Source: Paenibacillus sp. FSL H8-0048
GTDB taxonomy: Bacteria; Bacillota; Bacilli; Paenibacillales; Paenibacillaceae
Direction: 5' to 3'
Length of the DNA stretch: 64,000 nt
Assembly: GCF_038002825.1 (NCBI RefSeq)
Contig: NZ_JBBODF010000001.1
Coordinates: 3,286,001 to 3,350,000, forward strand
This document shows, piece by piece, positions 24,901 through 34,513 of the stretch. A program made the position numbers and the translations under genes. The notes under the pieces were generated by a model. It had not been told where the DNA came from. It saw nothing but the letters and a program-made list of their open reading frames with translations, and did not search any database. The stretch's first letter is position 1. The number at the start of each line of letters is the position of its first letter.

Positions 24901-27677
24901 GTCTGAAGATGGATGGTAAGGGGCGGAAGCTCGCCTGCCGGTTCTCCGGCAACGGTGTCTGCAAGGTTTGAGATTCCTCCGCCAAGGCCTGTGATAAATA
25001 CATAAGGTGCAACCACAGGAACCTTCATTGTGGATGGCGCTAAAAAGAAGGTGAGCTTGTCCAGCATCATTTTGGGCACGGAGTTAATAGGAACCTTTTT
25101 GAGGGCCAATGACCCTTCTACTTCCAGCATGGTAACAGAAACACCGGCATCAATACTATAAATATCATCAATGGTGTTAATGGTGATATCCGCCTTAACA
25201 CCGGCTTCGTTTCCTACTAACGGGCCTAATATATCTTTGGGCAAGGCTACAGACAGTGTTGTGTTAATGCCAACAAAACCAATCTCGCTGTCTTTACTTC
25301 CATAGAGAACATCTTGAACGTTCGCTGTCAGCGAGCCTTTATAATCATAATGCTCCTCACCCTTCGATGAATCAGCAGCTTTTAAAGGCATTGAAATTCT
25401 ACCGCCAAAGCTAATTCCGAAATCATCATCGTCATGAGTCATAACACCGTACTTAATATTGATCAAAAAACCTGCAATATTCTGCAGCATATAACCGGCA
25501 TCACCGAGCTGTAGTTCAAAAGCCTGAGCAGTCTTCTCGGCAACAGCCTCCCGGTTCAAGGTATATTTGGTACCATTGCTGGCTTCAAAATGCCACTTAT
25601 TATGCCAAATATTAATCGAGTTAATCACTTTGATCGTACCATCGCCTTCCAGCTTAGCCCCCTTGTTGTCAACGGTCATCTTAAGGGCTTCGGTGCTGTC
25701 ATAGGTCAAGATGCTGTTGATGGTAATGTCGCCATCGGCCGGGCTGGCAGAGTAATATTTTTCCGTACCCGTATCCATCAGCCTGATTTTCCCGCGAAGC
25801 GTCAACAGGATTTCTGTTTCGCCTTCTTTAAAGGCTATTCCTTTGTGAAGAATGCCGTCTTTATTCACGCCGCCGGCTATAAATTTCTTCATTACATCTT
25901 CGTTTGTAAAACTGATATAGTCATATAACTGTCTGTGGTTTGCAGCATCTGTGAACCGGACTAGCGAGACAATACCGTAGCTTGCACTTTTATCCGCTAA
26001 CTTATCGGTAACGTCGACTGTAGCGGCTGCTTTAACTTTGGTACCAAAGGCATCGATCAGCTGTTGATTTGTAAATCTGAATTCAATATCATACTTTCCA
26101 ACCGCCAACGTCTGATTCGTTGAGAACGCAAGCGTTTGGCCTTCATCAATAAAGCTTATTTTTCTTTTGTCAATCAGAGCAGCCTCACCGCTTGTTGATG
26201 AAACAAGGTACAGACCCCATCCGTCACTTCCCGAAAGGGCCCCTGACAACACCTTCATATCGCCAGAAACGGTAAGGTTTTTGTCGCCTTCATAATACAC
26301 GGCCGCCGGGAAAACATGCTTCATTGAAACCTCCGGGAGCTTTCCTTCCACTGCAGGAATCAAAATGTTTGTGTTGGCACTATAGTCAACCACTTTATTG
26401 GTATTAGCATCAATAATTTCTGTGGCGTTTAGCGAAACGACCAGCCGTTTTGACGTGATCATGGACTGTGCCTCAGCAATAATGTCAACATCCGGAATAT
26501 CAAACACCGTTCCAATGTTAAGACCGCCCGAAATCTTCACTGTGTATTCCCGTGTCTTCGTGGCTGCAAACACAAGTCCTTCTTCGAGACTAAGCTTCAC
26601 AATGGGTTCTATAAGTTCCTTTGCTCCTGAGACACTATTGTCAATGACTACATTTGCTTTAAAAACACCATTGTTTTCATACCCCTTTTTGTCGTTAGCC
26701 AGCAATACATTCTCGGTTTGAATCCCGATGGATACATGCTCCTTTTGGGTTTGTTCAGCAAAGCTGCCGATGCCATAGAGCATTTCAGAAATTCTGACTT
26801 GACCCGGCTCAATGGTTTTTTCATTCCAATAATAAGCTGTTGCAGTGTCAGGAACTAAGTATTGGTTGGAATAATTAGTAAAGTCAACACTAGGGTTTGG
26901 TGTATACTCGTATCTGGTGTTTGCAAGATTAATCCAGTGTCCGACAATCACTTTATCAACGTTGACATCCTTGTTGCCGCTCCAGCCGGACAAGAGGGCA
27001 TAAGCCGTCTTGTTCGAAGCGGACAGAGAATCAACATATCTGATTTGCTGCGGAAGGTTGTCACCGCTATATTCCGTTTCAACGATTGTCGGCTGCGACG
27101 GGTCAACCAAAACGTAAGGTGCGTCAATCTCTGAACCCAGCGCGTTGTCCAGCAGAAGCCGAATCCCCACCGTTCCGGTTGTGGCATTGTTATTTTTCAC
27201 ATCATATGAAATACCAATGTTACCCGTCCTTGAATTGTTAGGGTCGATTGAAATGGACACCTTTTGTGTGATGGTATAGCCCTTAATGTCCCATGCAATG
27301 GTTAAAAGCCTGTTTTGCTCAGAAACGACAGGTTCATGAAGCTTGGTATCAATTCCAAACCAGCCATATTCCTGACCGAAAATAAAATCCTTTCCGTCGA
27401 TCCGGACGGTTGTGAACGATGTTCCATTACTCCTTGCCGCATCTTCCTTATACAGAAGCGGAAGGTTGTTATCAAACGCTTTTTGCGGATGACCGTCAAT
27501 AGTTTCGATGGAGAAACCACCGGTTTTTGAATTAATTGAATATTTCATATATTCGTTCGCAATGGAATAATTAGCATTACTGGCGTCAGCATGAACAGGG
27601 AAACTTGCAAACGTGAAAAGCATGGATAGAATAATAGCTGCAGCTATGCTGCGTTTCATTGTTCTATAGAACGTCAT
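21987..27677 (-). CDS. Large secreted beta-rich protein with C-terminal type I dockerin (1,896 aa)
   Basis: The ATG at 27677 follows AAGGGGGG by 9 nt. An N-terminal signal peptide (RSIAAAIILSMLFTFASFPV) is followed by a long beta-rich body; I do not recognise the first ~300 residues as an enzyme. Later parts contain fibronectin/Ig-like stretches (DTKAPVLLLDEE; LTLDGSSDGIVIRPDG) and a Big-2-like segment near the end (LEALAPGETAIKVSY). The last 64 residues (1833-1896) are a dockerin with two calcium loops, DTDGSGAIDKVD and DTNGDGVVDIVD. Dockerins bind cohesins, and the next gene encodes an SLH-anchored protein with a cohesin-like domain, so this protein is probably displayed non-covalently on the wall. 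It lies 3 bp after the 2,272-residue gene. No catalytic motif was seen. Confidence 0.88.
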   Translation of the reverse strand: MTFYRTMKRSIAAAIILSMLFTFASFPVHADASNANYSIANEYMKYSINSKTGGFSIETIDGHPQKAFDNNLPLLYKEDAARSNGTSFTTVRIDGKDFIFGQEYGWFGIDTKLHEPVVSEQNRLLTIAWDIKGYTITQKVSISIDPNNSRTGNIGISYDVKNNNATTGTVGIRLLLDNALGSEIDAPYVLVDPSQPTIVETEYSGDNLPQQIRYVDSLSASNKTAYALLSGWSGNKDVNVDKVIVGHWINLANTRYEYTPNPSVDFTNYSNQYLVPDTATAYYWNEKTIEPGQVRISEMLYGIGSFAEQTQKEHVSIGIQTENVLLANDKKGYENNGVFKANVVIDNSVSGAKELIEPIVKLSLEEGLVFAATKTREYTVKISGGLNIGTVFDIPDVDIIAEAQSMITSKRLVVSLNATEIIDANTNKVVDYSANTNILIPAVEGKLPEVSMKHVFPAAVYYEGDKNLTVSGDMKVLSGALSGSDGWGLYLVSSTSGEAALIDKRKISFIDEGQTLAFSTNQTLAVGKYDIEFRFTNQQLIDAFGTKVKAAATVDVTDKLADKSASYGIVSLVRFTDAANHRQLYDYISFTNEDVMKKFIAGGVNKDGILHKGIAFKEGETEILLTLRGKIRLMDTGTEKYYSASPADGDITINSILTYDSTEALKMTVDNKGAKLEGDGTIKVINSINIWHNKWHFEASNGTKYTLNREAVAEKTAQAFELQLGDAGYMLQNIAGFLINIKYGVMTHDDDDFGISFGGRISMPLKAADSSKGEEHYDYKGSLTANVQDVLYGSKDSEIGFVGINTTLSVALPKDILGPLVGNEAGVKADITINTIDDIYSIDAGVSVTMLEVEGSLALKKVPINSVPKMMLDKLTFFLAPSTMKVPVVAPYVFITGLGGGISNLADTVAGEPAGELPPLTIHLQTRLLINAIIVGDFKLDAKLSGLAIEGSGHLEKDEEGRLLNIGAGMNVQWISPFQLNAFGNISIHAGAIRGGITIKITEDYFYGYVYAGLFIPDSIPLLGGKEIAGVEAAVSSDFVGANFKVIGVKLGFIYYWNGDLSFGGSIDLSSRGEAVHYVHSEALDESGNLVPTTMIYGTNMRRLSTEAVAKTRAGNGVTKEINPATKDALLFEIPLRGLIKPSASEIIVTNPNGKRLTMVEDDNKGNGNYLVQSLDGTNYLYISVTDPSLIVGGNWSVSVSTPDVFIDSFAVNSVDYMPELTGVSAATSANTSRDINVSWTTDKQGQYSGALNVYVTKDPSVMKAIESSNIQDTSSLISIGNLELDEIKSGSHVFTLPESFPEGKYHVVAMLVNHQGGMSKKITASTFTFTNPLLPQNPKSVSAVYSGDGYVRVGITGSDDTATHYLVAIQDEDGDEVENSFGQFKVGSEIILKPLENQTNRPLLQEGKTYSVKVQAVRIVESPLKQAEYYRSSEFASSPSFVMPSTDKPKLVSVETNIDRSKDIYYLNTDQFKATYTFDRPVKMTLNLNTEDKNTPQEFKKVWSFEESLEDGQHLVDFIAVAENRDTLQGSRSSGALGFTVDTKAPVLLLDEEVKTSLDKENVDNTVSNQVVFVGADLSYSFHGLTEPSASLTLDGSSDGIVIRPDGTFIVNRKASSEDPNQTLMLTAVDDAGNETVVPVYLVNRVLSEYESIKLISDLEGSEDQPDSIELGIGGTTALSVKALRTVNGTVLKAEDVVWDVLYNQNIIRLSQDGTLEALAPGETAIKVSYRLSAFEGQNGKTVYKELSDVIKIHVKDYGYRYEIRQTQGFSLYTIYTEMNMGKATVVIGGNKQTLLYDNLKKAYIGASKELVTGEQLTAKLGFEPTVKSPVLLRGDTDGSGAIDKVDVLATLNAILDNVYNGFSSVENWMRADTNGDGVVDIVDAQLTLMEALQR

Positions 27678-27680
27678 TGC

Positions 27681-30600
27681 CTATTTCCCCCCTTGATTTG
27701 AGACATATACATGAATGTTGAAATAGTCGCGTTTATCCGTTTGGATATATACCGTGTACCAACCGTTCGTCACATTGTCGAGGGTATACACTCCGCTTTT
27801 CTCCGGCAGGACTGTTCCTTTTGTTTTCATCTGACCTTGGGTTAAGACACCTTTTTCATAACGTGCATACGAGATCCCGGAGAAGTTCTTCAGTGAAATT
27901 TCAACCTTGTTTCCAAGAACGGACGCAGCATTGGAGCTGTCCGGCATCACGCCGTTCACAAGTGCTATGGTGTCATAAAGACCTACCAGGCGAACAGTCC
28001 GGCGAATGGTGGTTTGATTCCCTGCATCATCTCTTACGGTATAGTCGATATAGTACGGGTTCGAGCGGACAAATTCATTGGCCGAGATGTTGTCAGGGTT
28101 AAACATCCGCCCGCCGGCTCCATAGCTTATGGTGACCCGCTTCGTCAGGTCCACCTTCTTACCCGCAACCATATCCCATGCCTCGAAGTCCAGAAGCTTG
28201 GACTTGTCATAGGCAATGGAGGCATCTTTTTGTGGCGTCATGCCTTCGATGAAGATGAGCTCTTCACCATTTTTAAGCTTCAGCACAGGGGGTGTTTTGT
28301 CGATTAGACCAATGTCAACACCGTACGAGGTATAGGTCCCTGTTCTTCCTTCAAGGTTAAAATTGTAAAGTCCATTGTCTCTATAGTTCATTGACTTCTC
28401 TTGTTCCCACGGATCGTTCCCGCCCACGAATTTAGCATCTTTATCCGTGATTACCGTGACATTCACATTCTGGTTCGTTGCCGGGTTCTTGTCGGTTCCC
28501 ACAACATAGCCTTCTTCTTTTCCAGAGGTGTCAACACCAACAACAATCTTGTTTTGATGATCCTTTTCCACCCACTCGCCGCTTTGGTTCTGTTCGAGAT
28601 ATTTATATGTCCAGCGGACCTCTTTAACCCTTGGGCCGCCCACTTCAATTCCTTCAACCGTTACAAGAATTTTCTGTGTGATGCCTGTTTGGTCCCTGAC
28701 TTGAAAGACGTGCTCCCCGTTCGTTTTTACGTTGATCACTGCCTCTTTATAGGACAGGGCACCGCTGGCTTCGTCCTTCACTTCCGTCAGAAGTGCATGT
28801 TCATAGCCACGATAAGAAACGGTAAGGTCTGTTAGTTTTCTAAGAAGGTCCAGCGGAACGCCGTCACTGTCACGAAGCTCATCAAAGGTCACATTCACGC
28901 TCAGCTTATCTTCAGCTAATGTGGCTGTGGCTTTGATTTGCGGCGGTGTGGACACAATATTGGATACAGTAATCACTTCCTGGCCTTCATTGCCATAGTC
29001 GTCAACAAAGAACATGGACACCGTACCATTTTTTCTAAAGCGGACAGCTTTTGTGCCGGGGATATGAACAATATCGCCCGCAGTTAGGCTTCCGGCAGGT
29101 TCTACACCGGTGACTGTAATCGTCTTGAGCTCCTTGCTGAACTGTGTCAACTCCACATTCACGCTTTGTGCAGTAATGGCGGTGGGAGGCGTGCTGTACG
29201 TTTTTGCGATAGCAGTTGGCACTACCTTGTTAATATTTGAGACAGTGATCGGAGTTGTCCAACGGTTTCCAGCGTAGTCATAGGCTGTCACATTGTAGAT
29301 TCCTGAGCTGTCCAGTTCTACGACATATTCATTCTCAAGCGGCTCCCCTTTGAAGGGATAGACCACCTCGCCCTTCTTCACCTCTGCAAAGGCGATTTCA
29401 CCTGAATCATCCGTTAAAGTGATCGTTGCAAAGATATTTTGGTTCGTCTTGGACGTGCTGGATAACACATAGGAGGTTTGGCCAATGGTATTGTCGTAAT
29501 GGTTATAGCTAACCGTTTGAGAACCTGTATTGCCCGATTGATCTTTAAACTCAAAGGTGAATGTGTGATTATCCTCTGTTAGCGTCCTTGAGAAGGCTGC
29601 GTTGTTGTTTGTCATAGCAAGCGTTTTTCCGCCTCCGGTAAACTTGAGCGTTGCCATAACCCTTCTATAGGCTTTGCCTTCTTGGATTGGAACCCAGTTT
29701 CCAAGATAGTTCTCATAGCTGTATTCCATCGTGTAGTGTTTGTCTTGCGTAATTGGCGTTTTATCAATGTTTGAAACCGAGACCGGCACGATTGTTACTA
29801 TTCCCGCTTTATTTGTCACTTTGAAATACACTGTTGCATTCTGCTCGAAGGTTTCGGTATGTGAAACAATCGATTCAATGGGGCTAAAGCTTATGCCGTC
29901 ATACGAACGTTCAAGTTTTAGAATTCCGCTTTCCGGGTCATATACAGAAAGTGTTGCGGTAACATTTTGGTTGGTTGGCTCCGTGGTCGAATAGTTCACC
30001 TTTGCAGCTGGTGCAGTTTCGTCAACCGATGCAATGGCAGCATATTCCGCTTCCATCCGGTCAGCTTCCATACCTTCTGCCGTATAGGTCTCGAAATAAG
30101 CTGATTTTGTTGTTTTCCCGTCTCTTAGCGCTTCAAATACAAGCTTAGAATAAGCTGTTCTTCCTTCAACTTCTGTAAACGATGGGTCAGGAACACTTAG
30201 CTCGGTATTTAGTTCTAAACCGGATAATACTGCATGTTCAACAAAGAAATATTGTCCGGCATACTTTGGATTCGGAACTACAATATAATACAGCTTGTCG
30301 CCCTGGTTAAAGGATATGAACCCGCCGTTTTGAATCGTTTGACCATTTTTCTCTACATAGCCTGTAGTATCAAAGCCTGTAACAAAATCAACCTCAGGCG
30401 TGAATTCCAGAACACTGTCTCTTCCAACCTCGTCCTGAACGTAAAGGCTGATTTTATTATTGTTTTGGATAACAACCTCATAGTCCATTACATAGTTAGC
30501 GGAGGTTGTTAAAAGTCCTGTATACAGCAGGTTCGACCTGGCCATATCCCCCACAGCATCTCCCTCTACAGGTGCGTTTGGCATTACGGTTACTGGAACG

Positions 30601-33600
30601 TTAAAATAAACGCTGACCGTTGCGGTGGTTTTTGTGGTTGCAGGGTTTGCGCTGACCCTTACAATGGATGCCTCAGCGTCAACCAGGTCCAGTTTTGCGT
30701 CAAAGAACACTTTTTCAGTCACGTTTCCTGCGGTGTCAACGGCTTTGACCCCAATGGCATAGCTTCCACTAAGGCCCTTCAAGTTAATGGTGTAGGTTTT
30801 CTGTTTGTTGCCTTCGCCATTAATGATTGCCGGACTGCTCTGCATTTCCACGGATGGACTTGATTGAAACAGCGCATAGTCGTCTTCGGTTAGAATATGG
30901 TTTGCTGCCGGATCTTGAATAAGCGCGAAGGAGACGGTTGTGTCATTCTTGTCTGAGACATCAACTGTAATCACACCATCCTGTCTGGCTCCTTTGGTCA
31001 CAACGTCACTTGAAGCAAGCGCAGATGGAGCTGCCCGGTCAATGTTAGATACGGAAACAGGAACCAGAACACGATTGCCAAGCTCGTCGGACAGGATCAG
31101 ATTTGTGGTTATATTTTCGCTTACCGTTACCGTGAATGCACCGTCTGTATAGGGAGAAACCGTGATTTTGTCTGCATCCTCGGGTGCAACGGTCAGCTTG
31201 CTGATCCCTGTGCCGGCATCACTTGCGGTTATTGTTGCTGTCACTGAGGCGTTGGTTGGCTGAATGGTGTTATAGTCCGGCAATTCAAAGGTTGGTGCCT
31301 GGCTATCATACAGAATGGTGACCGGTCTTGCTTCTGTTACAAACTCAGGTCTGTCGTCAGCAGGAACATTCATGAGTCCAAACTGAAAATAGATGGTGTT
31401 GACACCTTCTTGAAGCGGAACCGGTGTGTCGAGTGTAAATGCATAATTCCCGCCGGAATTGCTGCTCGCTGTAAACTCAGGAACTAAAGTGCCGTTATCT
31501 GTTGGCATGCCGTCCGTGGTTGCATAATATACCGGGTTCTGATATTTCGTTGCGCTGTCAGAAGTCCATGAGGCATGGGGCTCATTCAACACAGCATAGA
31601 CACTATAGGTTCCATCCGTTGTTGTACCCATTCCGTTTAGAGTCTGTGCCCCGCCAAAGTTTAAGGTATCAATTACCGCAGGCTCTGACCTCATCCCAAA
31701 GTACGGGGACACCTTTTTACTTTCTCTGCCATGCGGGTCTTTGGCCACAACCACAATACTGTATGCACCTGTTGGAAGTCCGGTCAGGGTCAAGGTTTGA
31801 TTAACCTGGGCTATGTTGTCACTGCCAAGGGTCAGTGTCAGCGGATAGTTCGGCATACCCTCAATTCTGATCTCGGAGTCCGGCTTGGATACATAGTAAT
31901 ATGCACTGGCAATTTCACTGCGGTCTGTCACTTTCACGTTAAACTGATGGGATGATTTAAAGAGATTGTGCTGACTTCCTACGGTAAATTTAATCTCCGG
32001 AGGATAGGCGTCATACGTGTATACTTGTGAGAATTCGGCAGTGTTACCAGACTGTTTATTTTTCACACGATATTCAAGGATATATTTCCCGTCCATCAGC
32101 ACTTTGGTTCCGCTAAGATTCGTTTTTTCAGCTGCACCAACATCATCGCTTGATTCGTACACTCTGAATTTTTGTGTAAAGCTGTTGTCATTGCCAGGAT
32201 CAGAAATCCACCGGTAACTCGTTTCAAGGTTTGGATTGCTTACGTCAAAGCTAAGGTCGAAATACGGCTTTGGAAGACTGGAATCCTCCGTAATCAGTGT
32301 GTCAGCAACATTTCCATTGAAAATACTCACAGGTTTTTTATAGTATCTGGAGGCTTGCTCGTTTCTAGAATCGTTTCCAAGTGAGTCTACTGTGAAATAA
32401 TAGAGCGTTCCCTCAAAGTTGTCTCCTTTGGGAATGGATAGAATGGCAGTGGTGCTGTCACCTTCTGAGTCTACAAATGCCCATATCCCTTGAGTTGAGG
32501 AAATTTCTGCAGAGGCAGGTTTAATTTGATTGATTGGCGTGTCAGGCGGCGCCGCATTCCCGTTCATAAAGGTATAATAAGTTCTTGACCAGCCGTTATT
32601 GCTTTGCTCAAGGTCATTCATTTCAAAGCTATAGTCATTTCTTTTGCGGAGCTGTGCATCTTGGGGATGTACCGTTTCGTTTACGGTCACCCGCGGAGCC
32701 TGGTTATCGATTAGGATATTCTCAATTTCTGCATATCCGGCCTCTCCGCCAAGCGGATTGTCAGCTTGATCCCATCCATACAGCCGAAGCTTGAATTCGC
32801 CTTCTACCCGATCAATTGGACTTAGCTTTAGGCTAACGCCATTGATAACCTGCGTGTTAATCGGTGCGGTAACTCTTGCTTTGTTTCCTGTACCGTCAAA
32901 GTTTGTGATTCGGGTCATGGCCGGTTCATAGGAATCACCGGTTTTCTTGTACAGCTCATAATTAAAATAGTTTCGATTCGACTCGCTGTGGGCGACATTT
33001 CCTTCTGGATAGAGGGTTTCGCTGGCCACCATATAAAATTCATGCAGCTTTTTGATGTTGCCTTGAATGGAATTTGCCCCCGTCAGGTCATTTCCAGTTT
33101 GGTCGGTCACTCTTACCGTTGGGGTTTTGGTGTCCACTTTATGAGTTGAAAAATAAAAGCTTTGTGATGCCGGTGATTCTGGAGTTGGGTTCTCTAAATA
33201 ATAAGCCTGCGCACGGCCTTTTTTCGTCAGATGGGTAGATACATTGTCAAGCTGAAGCCTTATACCCTCACTTTCCACTGCGCTAACATCCAGCGGGACT
33301 TGTCCAGTGAACTGAAGCTTGCCGTTTGGCTTGCCGTCATTGCCCTGGAGTTTCGTCATGGTCAGGTTGGCAAGCGGTGTTGTCGTGTTGTTCCCAATAT
33401 ATAACGAAGGCGTGGCTAGGAGGTTGGTGATCAACTCCGTTTTAATTTCTTGCGTCATAGTTTTTTTATGAATGGACACCGCTTCAACCGTGATATTAAC
33501 ATCTGTGAATTTACGGTTGAGATACAGATTGTCCTGGCTCGGTGAATAGGTAACCGTTTGAGTGATATCGGGGTTGCCGAGGTTATATATGCTACGATAG

Positions 33601-34499
33601 AACGTATACGTTACATCTTTATAATAGTAGTCCGCTTGCCCTATCTTTGTTGTTAAATAGGTTTTAACCTCGGGATTTCCTGAGCTTGTATGGGCAAAGG
33701 TTCCCCCGAGGCTTTCAGCATTGGTAGACTGGGCAAGCAGCGCCACTCTATAGGTCAGAGAAATCTCTGCTTTGTCCTTGGCAACCATCTGATCGTAAAG
33801 CTTCTTGCGGTCAATATCCAGCTGGAATGTATTTGTTTTTGTAGGTTCCTGGAATTTCAGCCAATCCCTTCCCACAGCGTCGTCCGAAACGCTATAGCTG
33901 ACAACAGGAGCATCCTCATATTGCATAATGTCATAGTGACCATATTGATCTCTGACATAGTTGTCCCACTCTGCAAGTTCAGAGCCTGACGAATTCGCAT
34001 CCAGATAGAACTCTCCTCCATGCTTATCAACGTCACCCATATCGGTGAATTTTCTTTTGGTTACGTCCGAGATATCACGATACAGTCTGCCCTGGTCTTT
34101 TGTCCATGAGTATATTGGAATGGTCTTCGTCTGTGTTGGATTTATGTTTCCCCCAATTTGAGGAAGCCACAGAACCACCGACTCACCGTACCAGTCATCA
34201 CTGCCCACCAGCCAAAAAACGAGCTCGTTCATTCTCCACGGTGGAGTATTTTGCAATTTAAATGTATGTTGTGTATCAGACCAAGCGGCAGCGCCGCCAA
34301 AATTTGTTGCTTGATCAGAGTTTATTCCAGATTCATATGTACTTACGCCCATATAAATATTATCACCGGTTCCGCCGTTGTCGTTGCCACCTGTTTTCAC
34401 ACCAAACACATAAGTGTACTCTGTTGCTACATTCGCATACACAGGCGCTACTGATAGTAAAAGCGAAAATACCAGCATCAAGCTTATAATCTTCTTCAT
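27681..34499 (-). CDS. Giant secreted protein with bacterial Ig-like repeats (2,272 aa)
   Basis: The ATG at 34499 has GAGGAGGG 5 nt upstream, and a signal peptide ends near VAPVYA. The first ~450 residues are an unrecognised beta-rich region (VFGVKTGGNDNGGTGDNIYM). The remainder is a chain of Ig-like modules with a shared signature: a TNQNVTATL-type opening strand, a D-x-x-GN turn, and a closing VPVSVSNIDKT linker (seen at least five times, clearest at about 28.9-31.3 kb). There is no SLH, LPXTG, dockerin or membrane anchor, so it must be retained by binding partners or released. It is the second gene of the operon, 14 bp after the clostripain-like gene. Likely roles are adhesin or stalk component; an enzyme activity is not visible. 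Confidence 0.85.
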   Translation of the reverse strand: MKKIISLMLVFSLLLSVAPVYANVATEYTYVFGVKTGGNDNGGTGDNIYMGVSTYESGINSDQATNFGGAAAWSDTQHTFKLQNTPPWRMNELVFWLVGSDDWYGESVVLWLPQIGGNINPTQTKTIPIYSWTKDQGRLYRDISDVTKRKFTDMGDVDKHGGEFYLDANSSGSELAEWDNYVRDQYGHYDIMQYEDAPVVSYSVSDDAVGRDWLKFQEPTKTNTFQLDIDRKKLYDQMVAKDKAEISLTYRVALLAQSTNAESLGGTFAHTSSGNPEVKTYLTTKIGQADYYYKDVTYTFYRSIYNLGNPDITQTVTYSPSQDNLYLNRKFTDVNITVEAVSIHKKTMTQEIKTELITNLLATPSLYIGNNTTTPLANLTMTKLQGNDGKPNGKLQFTGQVPLDVSAVESEGIRLQLDNVSTHLTKKGRAQAYYLENPTPESPASQSFYFSTHKVDTKTPTVRVTDQTGNDLTGANSIQGNIKKLHEFYMVASETLYPEGNVAHSESNRNYFNYELYKKTGDSYEPAMTRITNFDGTGNKARVTAPINTQVINGVSLKLSPIDRVEGEFKLRLYGWDQADNPLGGEAGYAEIENILIDNQAPRVTVNETVHPQDAQLRKRNDYSFEMNDLEQSNNGWSRTYYTFMNGNAAPPDTPINQIKPASAEISSTQGIWAFVDSEGDSTTAILSIPKGDNFEGTLYYFTVDSLGNDSRNEQASRYYKKPVSIFNGNVADTLITEDSSLPKPYFDLSFDVSNPNLETSYRWISDPGNDNSFTQKFRVYESSDDVGAAEKTNLSGTKVLMDGKYILEYRVKNKQSGNTAEFSQVYTYDAYPPEIKFTVGSQHNLFKSSHQFNVKVTDRSEIASAYYYVSKPDSEIRIEGMPNYPLTLTLGSDNIAQVNQTLTLTGLPTGAYSIVVVAKDPHGRESKKVSPYFGMRSEPAVIDTLNFGGAQTLNGMGTTTDGTYSVYAVLNEPHASWTSDSATKYQNPVYYATTDGMPTDNGTLVPEFTASSNSGGNYAFTLDTPVPLQEGVNTIYFQFGLMNVPADDRPEFVTEARPVTILYDSQAPTFELPDYNTIQPTNASVTATITASDAGTGISKLTVAPEDADKITVSPYTDGAFTVTVSENITTNLILSDELGNRVLVPVSVSNIDRAAPSALASSDVVTKGARQDGVITVDVSDKNDTTVSFALIQDPAANHILTEDDYALFQSSPSVEMQSSPAIINGEGNKQKTYTINLKGLSGSYAIGVKAVDTAGNVTEKVFFDAKLDLVDAEASIVRVSANPATTKTTATVSVYFNVPVTVMPNAPVEGDAVGDMARSNLLYTGLLTTSANYVMDYEVVIQNNNKISLYVQDEVGRDSVLEFTPEVDFVTGFDTTGYVEKNGQTIQNGGFISFNQGDKLYYIVVPNPKYAGQYFFVEHAVLSGLELNTELSVPDPSFTEVEGRTAYSKLVFEALRDGKTTKSAYFETYTAEGMEADRMEAEYAAIASVDETAPAAKVNYSTTEPTNQNVTATLSVYDPESGILKLERSYDGISFSPIESIVSHTETFEQNATVYFKVTNKAGIVTIVPVSVSNIDKTPITQDKHYTMEYSYENYLGNWVPIQEGKAYRRVMATLKFTGGGKTLAMTNNNAAFSRTLTEDNHTFTFEFKDQSGNTGSQTVSYNHYDNTIGQTSYVLSSTSKTNQNIFATITLTDDSGEIAFAEVKKGEVVYPFKGEPLENEYVVELDSSGIYNVTAYDYAGNRWTTPITVSNINKVVPTAIAKTYSTPPTAITAQSVNVELTQFSKELKTITVTGVEPAGSLTAGDIVHIPGTKAVRFRKNGTVSMFFVDDYGNEGQEVITVSNIVSTPPQIKATATLAEDKLSVNVTFDELRDSDGVPLDLLRKLTDLTVSYRGYEHALLTEVKDEASGALSYKEAVINVKTNGEHVFQVRDQTGITQKILVTVEGIEVGGPRVKEVRWTYKYLEQNQSGEWVEKDHQNKIVVGVDTSGKEEGYVVGTDKNPATNQNVNVTVITDKDAKFVGGNDPWEQEKSMNYRDNGLYNFNLEGRTGTYTSYGVDIGLIDKTPPVLKLKNGEELIFIEGMTPQKDASIAYDKSKLLDFEAWDMVAGKKVDLTKRVTISYGAGGRMFNPDNISANEFVRSNPYYIDYTVRDDAGNQTTIRRTVRLVGLYDTIALVNGVMPDSSNAASVLGNKVEISLKNFSGISYARYEKGVLTQGQMKTKGTVLPEKSGVYTLDNVTNGWYTVYIQTDKRDYFNIHVYVSNQGGK

Positions 34500-34513
34500 A
34501 AAATCCCTCCTCG